From assembly GCA_019750135.1 (NCBI GenBank), contig JAIEOV010000136.1:1-46164 (forward strand): 46,164 nt of DNA. The letters are read 5' to 3'. Below, piece after piece: positions 25,850 to 34,153 of this stretch. How positions within the stretch are numbered: the stretch's first letter is position 1; each line of letters starts with the position of its first letter. Source of the stretch: Reyranella sp. Its GTDB lineage: Bacteria > Pseudomonadota > Alphaproteobacteria > Reyranellales > Reyranellaceae. The translations under genes and the position numbers were made by a program. The notes below the pieces were generated by a model. The model saw only the letters and a program-made list of their open reading frames with translations. It had not been told where the DNA came from and searched no databases.

Positions 25850-25934
25850 TGGTGCGGCCAAGAAGACTCGAACTTCCACGCCTCGCGGCACTAGCACCTC
25901 AAGCTAGCGCGTCTACCAATTCCGCCATGGCCGC
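25850..25934 (-). tRNA. tRNA-Leu (anticodon GAG)
   Basis: The 85-base gene folds into a full class II cloverleaf. The acceptor stem is GCGGCCA/TGGCCGC with discriminator A and an encoded CCA. The D-arm contains GAATTGGTAGACGC, the anticodon loop CTTGAGG holds GAG, a long variable arm has GCCGCGAGGC, and the T-arm is GGAAGTTCGAGTCTTCTT. GAG reads CUC/CUU leucine codons. The gene stands alone and diverges from lipB. Confidence 0.97.
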
Positions 25935-25951
25935 GCCGGTCGATGCGGCGG

Positions 25952-25980
25952 GGGATACCAAATAGACCCCGCAGTGGCAA
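25952..25980 (-). promoter_or_regulatory. Candidate promoter of tRNA-Leu
   Basis: TTGCCA (25975-25980) and TATCCC (25952-25957) on the minus strand are 17 bases apart, and the -10 ends 17 bases before the mature tRNA. The -35 is a good match; the -10 keeps only TAT of the consensus. The position is right; the strength is uncertain. Confidence 0.4.
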
Positions 25981-26055
25981 GGCAACTCGGAGGGGCCGAT
26001 GCGTGGGCGAATGCGCCCTATTGCGCTTGGCCGCCGGAGCACCGATTTTGCCACA

Positions 26056-26742
26056 ATGGACAAGCCGGAATGGCGCATTTCCGACGGCCCGGTGCCCTAC
26101 CCGGAGGCCCTCGCCGTCATGGAGGAGCGCGTCGCCGATATCCGGGCCGGCCGCGCGCGCGAACTGGTCTGGCTGCTGGAGCACCCACCGCTCTACACGT
26201 CGGGAACCAGCGCCAAGCCGCAGGACCTGCTGCAGCCCATGCGCTTTCCGGTGCATGTCGCGGGGCGTGGCGGCCAGTACACCTATCACGGGCCGGGCCA
26301 GCGCGTGGTCTACGCCATGCTCGACCTGCGCACCCGCCGCCAGGACGTGCGGCGGTTCGTGTCCGACCTCGAGGAATGGACGATCCGCACCCTGGCGCGC
26401 TTCAGCGTGACCGCAGAGCGACGCGCCGGGCGCGTCGGTGTCTGGGTGACGCGGCGCGACAAGCCTCCCCTCCCCGACGGCAGCCCGCGCGAGGACAAGA
26501 TCGCCGCCATCGGCGTGCGCATCCGCCACTGGGTGTCGTTCCACGGAATCTCGATCAACGTCGAGCCCGACTTGTCGCACTATGCGGGAATCGTCCCCTG
26601 CGGCATCGCGGAGCACGGGGTGACGTCGCTGGTAGACCTTGGCCTGCCGGTGACGCTCGCCGACCTGGATACCGCACTGGCCGAAACCTTCGACGAGGTG
26701 TTCGCCCCGGCGTCCGCCTTGGCTCGCTCTATGGCCCTTTGA
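26056..26742 (+). CDS. lipB: Octanoyl-[ACP]-protein N-octanoyltransferase
   Basis: LipB moves octanoyl groups from ACP to lipoyl domains, the first step of lipoate synthesis. Motifs in the 228-residue product are RGGQYTYHGPGQRVVY, the lysine segment EDKIAAIGVRIRHWVSFHG (Lys148) and the cysteine segment GIVPCGI (Cys182); Lys148 and Cys182 form the catalytic dyad. The ATG at 26056 begins the conserved part (MDKPEWRISDGPVPYPEAL); the frame is open to 25999. The 3' end overlaps the convergent parE-like gene by 14 bases. The lipA partner is not in the window. Confidence 0.93.
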   Translation: MDKPEWRISDGPVPYPEALAVMEERVADIRAGRARELVWLLEHPPLYTSGTSAKPQDLLQPMRFPVHVAGRGGQYTYHGPGQRVVYAMLDLRTRRQDVRRFVSDLEEWTIRTLARFSVTAERRAGRVGVWVTRRDKPPLPDGSPREDKIAAIGVRIRHWVSFHGISINVEPDLSHYAGIVPCGIAEHGVTSLVDLGLPVTLADLDTALAETFDEVFAPASALARSMAL

Positions 26743-27034
26743 GCACTGCTTCCAAGTCACGGGAGGCATGGACGACACGGACGATCTGTACGCGGCCACC
26801 TGAAACGAAATAGAGCACGATATAGGATCGAAGCGTCCTGACAGGGAAGGCGCGCAAGCCGGCAATGACGTGATCGAGCCGCCGAGAGCCGATGCGTGGC
26901 TGGCGCGCCAGCAGGTCGATTGTATCTTCGACCATATCCAGGAAACGATAGGCCGCCTGCGGATTTCGCGCGGCTATGTAGGCTGCATGTTCGTCGATAT
27001 CCTGGGTCGCCCGCCGTCGTCGGACGACTTTCAC
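26729..27034 (-). CDS. parE: ParE/RelE-superfamily toxin
   Basis: The 101-residue basic protein (VKVVRRRRATQDIDEHAAYI... to ...VQIVRVVHASRDLEAVL) has the ParE pattern: ATQDIDEHAAYIA near the N-terminus, PRIGSRR in the centre and the RIVRVVH-R-D strand near the end. ParE poisons DNA gyrase; RelE relatives cleave mRNA. The N-terminal helical hairpin and lack of RelE catalytic residues fit ParE better. GTG at 27034 overlaps the antitoxin stop (GTGA). Its C-terminal 14 bases overlap lipB on the other strand. Confidence 0.85.
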   Translation of the reverse strand: MKVVRRRRATQDIDEHAAYIAARNPQAAYRFLDMVEDTIDLLARQPRIGSRRLDHVIAGLRAFPVRTLRSYIVLYFVSGGRVQIVRVVHASRDLEAVLKGP

Positions 27035-27288
27035 CGACGCTTCTTCGCTATCGAGCGTCGCAACACCTGCCGTCGTTTGTCCCAATAGGCCGCATCAGCG
27101 GCCTCCAATGGACTCTCCAGGCCTTCGCGCACGAGTTCCGCCAGTCGTTGCTCGGCTTTCCGGCGCTGATCTTGCCGTATCAGATCGCGCACATATTCGC
27201 TCGACGACGCGTAGCTGCCCTCAGCAACCTGCCGGTCGACGTGCGCTTTGAGCTCGGGCGATATCGCCACATTCATGGTCGTAGGCAT
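27031..27288 (-). CDS. parD: ParD/CopG-type ribbon-helix-helix antitoxin
   Basis: The 85-residue protein begins MPTTMNVAISPELKAHVDRQ, the beta strand of a ribbon-helix-helix fold, followed by SYASSSEYVRDLIRQDQRRK, the typical ParD helix pair, and a charged C-terminus ending AKKRR that would bind the toxin. It binds DNA as a dimer and represses the operon. The gene overlaps parE by four bases and has its own promoter with an overlapping palindrome just upstream. Confidence 0.88.
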   Translation of the reverse strand: MPTTMNVAISPELKAHVDRQVAEGSYASSSEYVRDLIRQDQRRKAEQRLAELVREGLESPLEAADAAYWDKRRQVLRRSIAKKRR

Positions 27289-27294
27289 GCTCGT

Positions 27295-27323
27295 ATCTTA
27301 GGCCCAATGGCAATTTCTGCCAA
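27295..27323 (-). promoter_or_regulatory. parDE promoter with overlapping operator
   Basis: On the minus strand TTGGCA (27318-27323) and TAAGAT (27295-27300) are separated by exactly 17 bases. The inverted repeat TGGCA-N5-TGCCA (27308-27322) overlaps the -35 and spacer. Binding of a ribbon-helix-helix antitoxin there would repress the module, as is usual for type II systems. Confidence 0.65.
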
Positions 27324-27328
27324 TCGGG

Positions 27329-27610
27329 TCACACCGTCGGAAGCTGCGTAAAACCCCGCGGCAGGACGTCGAGATCGACGGGCTCGACGTCGACGTTGTC
27401 GACACGGGCGGCGATCGGGCCGCGGCGGCAGGCGTCGATCATCGCGCCCACCGCATTGTCGTCGCCGACGATCAGGGCTTCGACCGCGCCATCCCTACGG
27501 TTGCGCACCCAGCCGGTGAGGCCGAGCCGCTGCGCGGTCGTGATCGTCCAGTCGCGGTAGCCCACGCCCTGCACGCGGCCGCTGATCGTGAGGCGGGCCT
27601 GCAGCGCCAT
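27329..27610 (-). CDS. acyP: Acylphosphatase
   Basis: The 93-residue protein hydrolyses acylphosphates. It has the phosphate-binding loop SGRVQGVGYRDWT with the catalytic arginine, and the second signature GWVRNRRDGAVEALI with the catalytic asparagine. It stands four bases after the pccA stop on the same strand, so it probably is the last gene of the propionyl-CoA carboxylase operon. Confidence 0.93.
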   Translation of the reverse strand: MALQARLTISGRVQGVGYRDWTITTAQRLGLTGWVRNRRDGAVEALIVGDDNAVGAMIDACRRGPIAARVDNVDVEPVDLDVLPRGFTQLPTV

Positions 27611-27614
27611 CGGG

Positions 27615-29653
<2,039 letters not shown>

Positions 29654-29657
<4 letters not shown>

Positions 29658-29878
29658 GGTTCCTTTCTAGCGCGGTCGAATAGGCCCATGGCCCAGGCGG
29701 TATGGCCGGCGATCAGCGGCAGCCACGCCGTCAGTACCCACAGCCACCACGGATAGCGGCTGCTGAACAGGGCGTTGACGGCGATCAGCACCAGGAGGGT
29801 GAGCAGCGCGACGATCATGTGCAGGCGCACCTGGCGTCCCCGTCGCATGCGCTCCTCCGGCTTCAGATGCACGGCCAT
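29654..29878 (-). CDS. Small 2TM-domain membrane protein
   Basis: The 74-residue protein starts MAVHLKPEERMRRGRQVRLH and has two membrane segments: HMIVALLTLLVLIAVNALF and WLWVLTAWLPLIAGHTAWAMG. This matches the 2TM domain family seen in many bacteria; no function is known. It starts 5 bases after the pccB stop and ends in an overlap with pccA, so it is inside the carboxylase operon. The frame is open further upstream, but that part overlaps pccB and is unlikely to be translated. Confidence 0.8.
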
Positions 29879-29883
29879 CGAGG

Positions 29884-31416
29884 TCACAGAGGCACATTGC
29901 CGTGCTTGCGCCACGGATTCTCGAGCTTCTTGTTCTCGAGGGTGGCCAGCGCCTTGCAGACGCGCCGGCGCGTGCCATGCGGCATGATAACGTCGTCGAT
30001 GAAGCCACGATTGGCCGCCACGAACGGGTTGGCGAACTTCTGGCGGTACTCCTCGGTGCGCGCCGCGATCTTGGCGGCATCGCCGATGTCGGAGCGGAAG
30101 ATGATCTCCACCGCGCCCTTGGCGCCCATCACGGCGATCTCCGCCGCCGGCCAGGCGTAGTTCACGTCGCCGCGCAGGTGCTTGGAGGCCATGACGTCAT
30201 AGGCGCCGCCATAGGCCTTGCGGGTGATCACCGTGACCTTGGGCACCGTGGCCTCGGCATAGGCGTAGAGGAGCTTCGCGCCGTGCTTGATGATGCCGCC
30301 GAACTCCTGCGTGGTGCCCGGCAGGAAGCCCGGCACATCGACGAAGGTGACGATGGGGATGTTGAAGGCATCGCAGAAGCGCACGAAGCGCGCGGCCTTG
30401 CGCGAGCTGTCGATATCGAGGCAGCCCGCCAGCACCATCGGCTGGTTGGCGACGAAGCCCACGGTGCGGCCGGCCATGCGGCCGAAGCCGATCACGATAT
30501 TGCCCGCCCATTCCGGCGACAGCTCGAAGAAGTCGCCCTCGTCGACGACCTTCAGGATCAGCTCCTTGATGTCGTAGGGTTTGTTGGGATTGTCCGGCAC
30601 CAGCGTGTCGAGCGAATAGTCGTCGCGATCGACCGGATCGTGCGTCGGCCTGAGCGGCGGCTTCTCGCGGTTGTTCGACGGCAGGAAATCGACGAAGCGG
30701 CGCAGCTGCAGCAACGCCTCGACGTCGTTCTCGAAGGCGAGATCGGACACGCCCGACTTCTGCGTATGGGTGAGCGCGCCGCCCAGCTCCTCCTGGGTCA
30801 CCGTCTCGTGCGTCACGGTCTTCACCACGTCGGGACCGGTGACGAACATGTAGGAGCTGTCCTTCACCATGAAGATGAAGTCGGTCATGGCCGGCGAATA
30901 GACCGCGCCGCCGGCGCACGGGCCCATGACCATGGAGATCTGCGGGATCACGCCCGAGGCCAGCACGTTGCGCTGGAACACGTCGGCGTAGCCCGCCAGC
31001 GAATCGACGCCCTCCTGGATGCGCGCGCCGCCCGAGTCGTTCAGGCCCAGCACCGGCGCGCCGACCTTCATGGCCATGTCCATGACCTTGCAGATCTTGG
31101 CGGCGTGCATGCCCGACAGGGCGCCGCCGAACACGGTGAAATCCTGACTGAAGACGTAGACCAGGCGGCCGTTGATCGTGCCGTGGCCGGTCACCACGCC
31201 GTCGCCCGGGATCTTCTGGTTCTCCATGCCGAAATCGATCGAGCGATGCTCGACGAACATGTCGTATTCCTCGAACGAGCCGGGATCGAGCAGCGCATCG
31301 ATGCGCTCGCGCGCCGTCAGCTTGCCCTTGGCGTGCTGCGCCTCGACGCGGCGCTGGCCGCCGCCCTGGCGCGCCGCTATGCGACGGCGCTCAAGCTCTT
31401 CCAACATCTGCTGCAT
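29884..31416 (-). CDS. pccB: Propionyl-CoA carboxylase beta subunit (carboxyltransferase)
   Basis: The 510-residue carboxyltransferase accepts CO2 from biotinyl-PccA and carboxylates propionyl-CoA. Signatures are LTARERIDALLDPGSFEE, DSGGARIQEGVDSLAGY, GPCAGGAVYSPAMTDF, PGFLPGTTQEFGGIIKHGAK and KAYGGAYDVMASKHLRGDV. Similarity to PccB rather than to acetyl-CoA carboxylase is seen in the YMFVTGPDVVKTVTHE segment. The ATG at 31416 has GGAG seven bases upstream. It is first in an operon with the 2TM protein, pccA and probably acyP. A 12-base perfect palindrome lies upstream at 31464-31475. Confidence 0.95.
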   Translation of the reverse strand: MQQMLEELERRRIAARQGGGQRRVEAQHAKGKLTARERIDALLDPGSFEEYDMFVEHRSIDFGMENQKIPGDGVVTGHGTINGRLVYVFSQDFTVFGGALSGMHAAKICKVMDMAMKVGAPVLGLNDSGGARIQEGVDSLAGYADVFQRNVLASGVIPQISMVMGPCAGGAVYSPAMTDFIFMVKDSSYMFVTGPDVVKTVTHETVTQEELGGALTHTQKSGVSDLAFENDVEALLQLRRFVDFLPSNNREKPPLRPTHDPVDRDDYSLDTLVPDNPNKPYDIKELILKVVDEGDFFELSPEWAGNIVIGFGRMAGRTVGFVANQPMVLAGCLDIDSSRKAARFVRFCDAFNIPIVTFVDVPGFLPGTTQEFGGIIKHGAKLLYAYAEATVPKVTVITRKAYGGAYDVMASKHLRGDVNYAWPAAEIAVMGAKGAVEIIFRSDIGDAAKIAARTEEYRQKFANPFVAANRGFIDDVIMPHGTRRRVCKALATLENKKLENPWRKHGNVPL

Positions 31417-31463
31417 TCACGAACTCCGGCTCATTACGTCTGTTTTCGGCCAAAATGGCAGCG

Positions 31464-31475
31464 AGGTCTAGACCT
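31464..31475. promoter_or_regulatory. Perfect 12-bp palindrome upstream of pccB
   Basis: AGGTCTAGACCT lies in the 64-base gap between the small secreted protein gene and pccB. It could be a regulator site for the propionyl-CoA carboxylase operon. No clear -10/-35 pair could be matched to it, and a 12-base palindrome can occur by chance. Confidence 0.25.
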
Positions 31476-31480
31476 ACGCC

Positions 31481-31942
31481 TCAGACCTGCGGCTTCTCCC
31501 GGGCAGGGCAGACGTCGTCCATTTGCCCATCGGGTTGCCCGTCGGACGACCCCGGTTTTCCGCCGACCCGCTCGATGCGGAACAGGTCGTCCTCCTTGCC
31601 GATACCGTCGATATTGAAGCAACTGAGGGCACTTTCGCCCTGCACGGTGCAGTAGAAGTGATCGATACTGTAGCCGTGCGTGCTCTTCACCGACGTGAAG
31701 ACGATCTCGACCTTGCCGCCGCCCGCGACGACGTGGCCGCATTGTGAATAGTCCTGGAACGGGTTGCGGCCGCGCTGCCTGACCTGGCCGTCCTTGTCGA
31801 TGACGATGGTGCCCGTGTGCCAGCCCTCGCGCGCGCGGCGCTTGAACTGCCACTCGCCACTGACATCCTGCGCGACCGACGGCGCGGCCTCAATTGCCAG
31901 GACCGCGAGCGAGATCGCGAGAGCGCAGAGCTGCCGCTTCAC
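31481..31942 (-). CDS. Small secreted protein of unknown function
   Basis: The 153-residue protein starts VKRQLCALAISLAVLAIEAA with cleavage likely after PSVAQ, a Sec signal peptide. The mature part has VSGEWQFKRRAREGWHTGTI at its start, a lipocalin-like or YbfA-like beta pattern (GxWxF...TGTIVID), and two or three cysteines (QCGH, YCTV, SCFN). The C-terminus is hydrophilic. I do not recognise the family. The GTG at 31942 is chosen because it starts the signal peptide and follows AGGGACAG; it is 8 bases after the stop of the phosphonopyruvate hydrolase gene, so it is part of that transcript. Confidence 0.75.
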   Translation of the reverse strand: MKRQLCALAISLAVLAIEAAPSVAQDVSGEWQFKRRAREGWHTGTIVIDKDGQVRQRGRNPFQDYSQCGHVVAGGGKVEIVFTSVKSTHGYSIDHFYCTVQGESALSCFNIDGIGKEDDLFRIERVGGKPGSSDGQPDGQMDDVCPAREKPQV

Positions 31943-31950
31943 AACTGTCC

Positions 31951-32823
31951 CTAGCGCAGGAACCGCTTCTCGTCGTCCTTGACCTTGCCCATGCCCTGCA
32001 GGTCGAACACGTCGTCGACGGTGGCGATGCTCGCCTCGACGCCGTGGATGCCGCCGTCCTTGCGGATCTGGGCGAAGGTCTTGCGCATGGCGCCGACCGA
32101 GGCACGCACGGCATGGTTGCCCCAGATCAGCAGCCCGATCTTCCGGAGCTCGCGCACCCGCGCCACCGTCATCTGCGGATAGGCCGTCGGCACCAGCGCG
32201 ATCGGCGCCTTGCCGTCCCACGCCTTGACGAAGGCCTCGACCTCATCGGGGGTCTTCTGCTTGGAATGGACCAGGATCATGTCGGCGCCGGCCGCCTCGT
32301 AGGCGCGCGCGCGCTTCAGCGCCTCGTCCTGGCCCAGCCCCGCAATAAGCGCTTCGGTGCGCGCCACGAGCACGAGGTCCTTGTCCTTGCGGGCCGCCCG
32401 CGCCGCATCGATCTTCCCCTGGAATTCCTCGATGCGGACCATCTCCTGCCGGCCGCCGGCGATCAGGCTGGTGACCTTGGGGAAGCTCTTGTCTTCCATG
32501 ACGATGGCGGCCACGCCCGCACGCTCGTACTGCTCGATGACATAGAGCACGTTGATGGCGTTGCCGAAGCCGGTGTCGATGTCGGCCACCACCGGCAGGC
32601 CCGAGCGGTCGACCATGGCGCGCGTCATGTCGAGATGCTGGGTCATCGACACCACGCTGACGTCGGGCACGCCGTACATCGCCGACAGTTCGAAGCCCGA
32701 GGCCCAAATGGCGTCGAACCCCGCCTCGGCCACCAGCATCGCCGACAACGGGCTGTGCGCGGCCATTGCCTCGACCAGGCCCTTCTTCGCCAGCACGTCC
32801 CGGAATCTTGCGCCCGCCGTCAT
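31951..32823 (-). CDS. palA: Phosphonopyruvate hydrolase candidate (PEP mutase/isocitrate lyase superfamily)
   Basis: The 290-residue TIM-barrel protein belongs to the PEP mutase/isocitrate lyase superfamily, with GFDAIWASGFELSAMYGVPD, metal ligands in VADIDTGFGNAINV and the gating loop MEDKSFPKVTSLIAGGRQ. PEP mutases carry Asn in the loop where this protein has Thr118. Thr at this place is, as I recall, the hallmark of phosphonopyruvate hydrolase from Variovorax Pal2, whose whole length resembles this one. The predicted reaction is phosphonopyruvate + water to pyruvate + phosphate. ATG at 32823 is 6 bases after AAAGG; a second ATG at 32829 overlaps the stop of the ATP12 gene. No other phosphonate gene is nearby. 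Confidence 0.8.
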   Translation of the reverse strand: MTAGARFRDVLAKKGLVEAMAAHSPLSAMLVAEAGFDAIWASGFELSAMYGVPDVSVVSMTQHLDMTRAMVDRSGLPVVADIDTGFGNAINVLYVIEQYERAGVAAIVMEDKSFPKVTSLIAGGRQEMVRIEEFQGKIDAARAARKDKDLVLVARTEALIAGLGQDEALKRARAYEAAGADMILVHSKQKTPDEVEAFVKAWDGKAPIALVPTAYPQMTVARVRELRKIGLLIWGNHAVRASVGAMRKTFAQIRKDGGIHGVEASIATVDDVFDLQGMGKVKDDEKRFLR

Positions 32824-32825
32824 GG

Positions 32826-33542
32826 TCATCCTTTCAACCTTTGCCCGCCCAGCAGCGCGAGGAAGCGCGCGCCGGCGTCGATGTCGTGCCTGATGCCTGC
32901 ATGGCGCTTGGTGGCGATCGGATCCTCGCCCCAGCGCTCGATCTGATAGAGCTCGTCGAGCTGGGCCGCGGCGAACGCATCGGCAGCCGAAAGATGCCCC
33001 TCGGCGACGGCCAGCGCCACGACCAGCGAGCCCGAAATGTGCGTGAGATTGTAGAGCGCCGACAGGCCGAGATCGCTGTGCGCTGCCACCGCGTCGTGCA
33101 GCTTCTTCACGGCCTCTTCCGGCTGGTCGACGAAGCCCAGCCCCGCGACGACGATCAGCCGCGCGCCGTAGCGTTCGGCCGCCCAGTCGAGCAGCGGCTG
33201 CCACGTCTCCTGCTGGCGCTTCACCAAAGTCTCGGGTTCGCTGGCGCGATAGCACAGCATGTCGGAGCCGGCGTACTTGGCGGTGTCCTCGATCACGCGC
33301 GTGCGCTGCGTCGTCACACGGTCGTGCCCGGTCGCCGCAAGCCGGGTCAGCGGCAGATGCGTGACATTGATGTCGGCCTTCTCGGGCACGTCGGCCCATT
33401 CGGCCGCGATCGCCTCCGCGAGGGCGCGCGTCGGCACCACCAGCACGGCCTTGGCCGGCGTGCGCATGGGCTTGCCATCGAGCAGGACGCGATGGCCACC
33501 GTCGCCCAGGTCGACGCCCGTCTCCTTGTAGAAACGCTTCAT
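32826..33542 (-). CDS. ATP12-family F1-ATPase assembly chaperone
   Basis: The 238-residue protein matches the alphaproteobacterial/mitochondrial ATP12 family, which protects the F1 alpha subunit before assembly. Features are MKRFYKETGVDLGDGGHRVLLDGKPMRTPAK at the N-terminus, LPLTRLAATGHDRV, MLCYRASEPETLVKRQQETW and YNLTHISGSLVVALAVAEG. The presence of this family supports an alphaproteobacterial origin. It is upstream of, and coupled by ATGA to, the phosphonopyruvate hydrolase gene, and downstream of the rluC-asmA-membrane protein run, an arrangement often seen with rluC in related genomes. atp genes are not in the window. Confidence 0.9.
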   Translation of the reverse strand: MKRFYKETGVDLGDGGHRVLLDGKPMRTPAKAVLVVPTRALAEAIAAEWADVPEKADINVTHLPLTRLAATGHDRVTTQRTRVIEDTAKYAGSDMLCYRASEPETLVKRQQETWQPLLDWAAERYGARLIVVAGLGFVDQPEEAVKKLHDAVAAHSDLGLSALYNLTHISGSLVVALAVAEGHLSAADAFAAAQLDELYQIERWGEDPIATKRHAGIRHDIDAGARFLALLGGQRLKG

Positions 33543-33588
33543 CGAGGCGACGGCTTACACGCCGACGGCCTGCCCGCCAAGGGTGGCT

Positions 33589-34153
33589 TTAGGACGGCCC
33601 GACGATCCGCCCGATGTACCAGGCGAGCTCGTGGGCATCGATATGGACGCTCGCCGGCGAGATCGCCACCGGGCTGCCGAATGACGCGAGATTGCCGCGG
33701 AGGAGCCAGCGCTTGAGCGGGGTGCTGTCAGCGATGAAGCGTTGCGGATCGCGCACATTGACCACCAGGAATTCAGGTGGCCGGATGGTGGGCCCGTAGA
33801 GATTGGTGCGAACCGCCGGAGGCCTCACCACCCGCACACCGGTGATCTCGCTCCAGAGAATTCGCCCGACGCTCGAGTAGGCGGAATTGTCGATGATGCC
33901 CTCGTGGTCGAGGACAAGTCCCGGCTTGCCGCCGACCAGCCGCGAAGCTGCAAAGACCGTGAGCGCACCCAACGCCAAGGCCGCCACGCCGCTGACGATC
34001 CTCGTCAGCCATATTTGCTCCAGCGAGCTGCCGGGGGGGCGCGATGCAGAACAAGACAGCAATCAGGGCCGTGAAGAAGCCGAAGACGGCCAGCCAGAAC
34101 ATTCGCCATTTCCTGTAGGGATAGGCCCGCGACTCGGTCCTCGGCTCGATCAT
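33589..34153 (-). pseudogene. STM3941-like two-TM membrane protein, frameshifted at a C7 run
   Basis: The first frame (start ATG 34153, in ATGA overlap with asmA) encodes MIEPRTESRAYPYRKWRMFW and a membrane segment ending in FCIAPP. The second frame gives SSLEQIWLTRIVSGVAALALG, a second membrane segment, then GLVLDHEGIIDNSAYSSVGRI and GSPVAISPASVHI. Together they match the small STM3941-like family. The junction is a run of seven C (minus strand; 34033-34039). Removing one C restores a single frame of about 187 residues. It may be a genuine loss, a phase-variable tract or a sequencing error; the sequence alone cannot decide. Confidence 0.75.
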
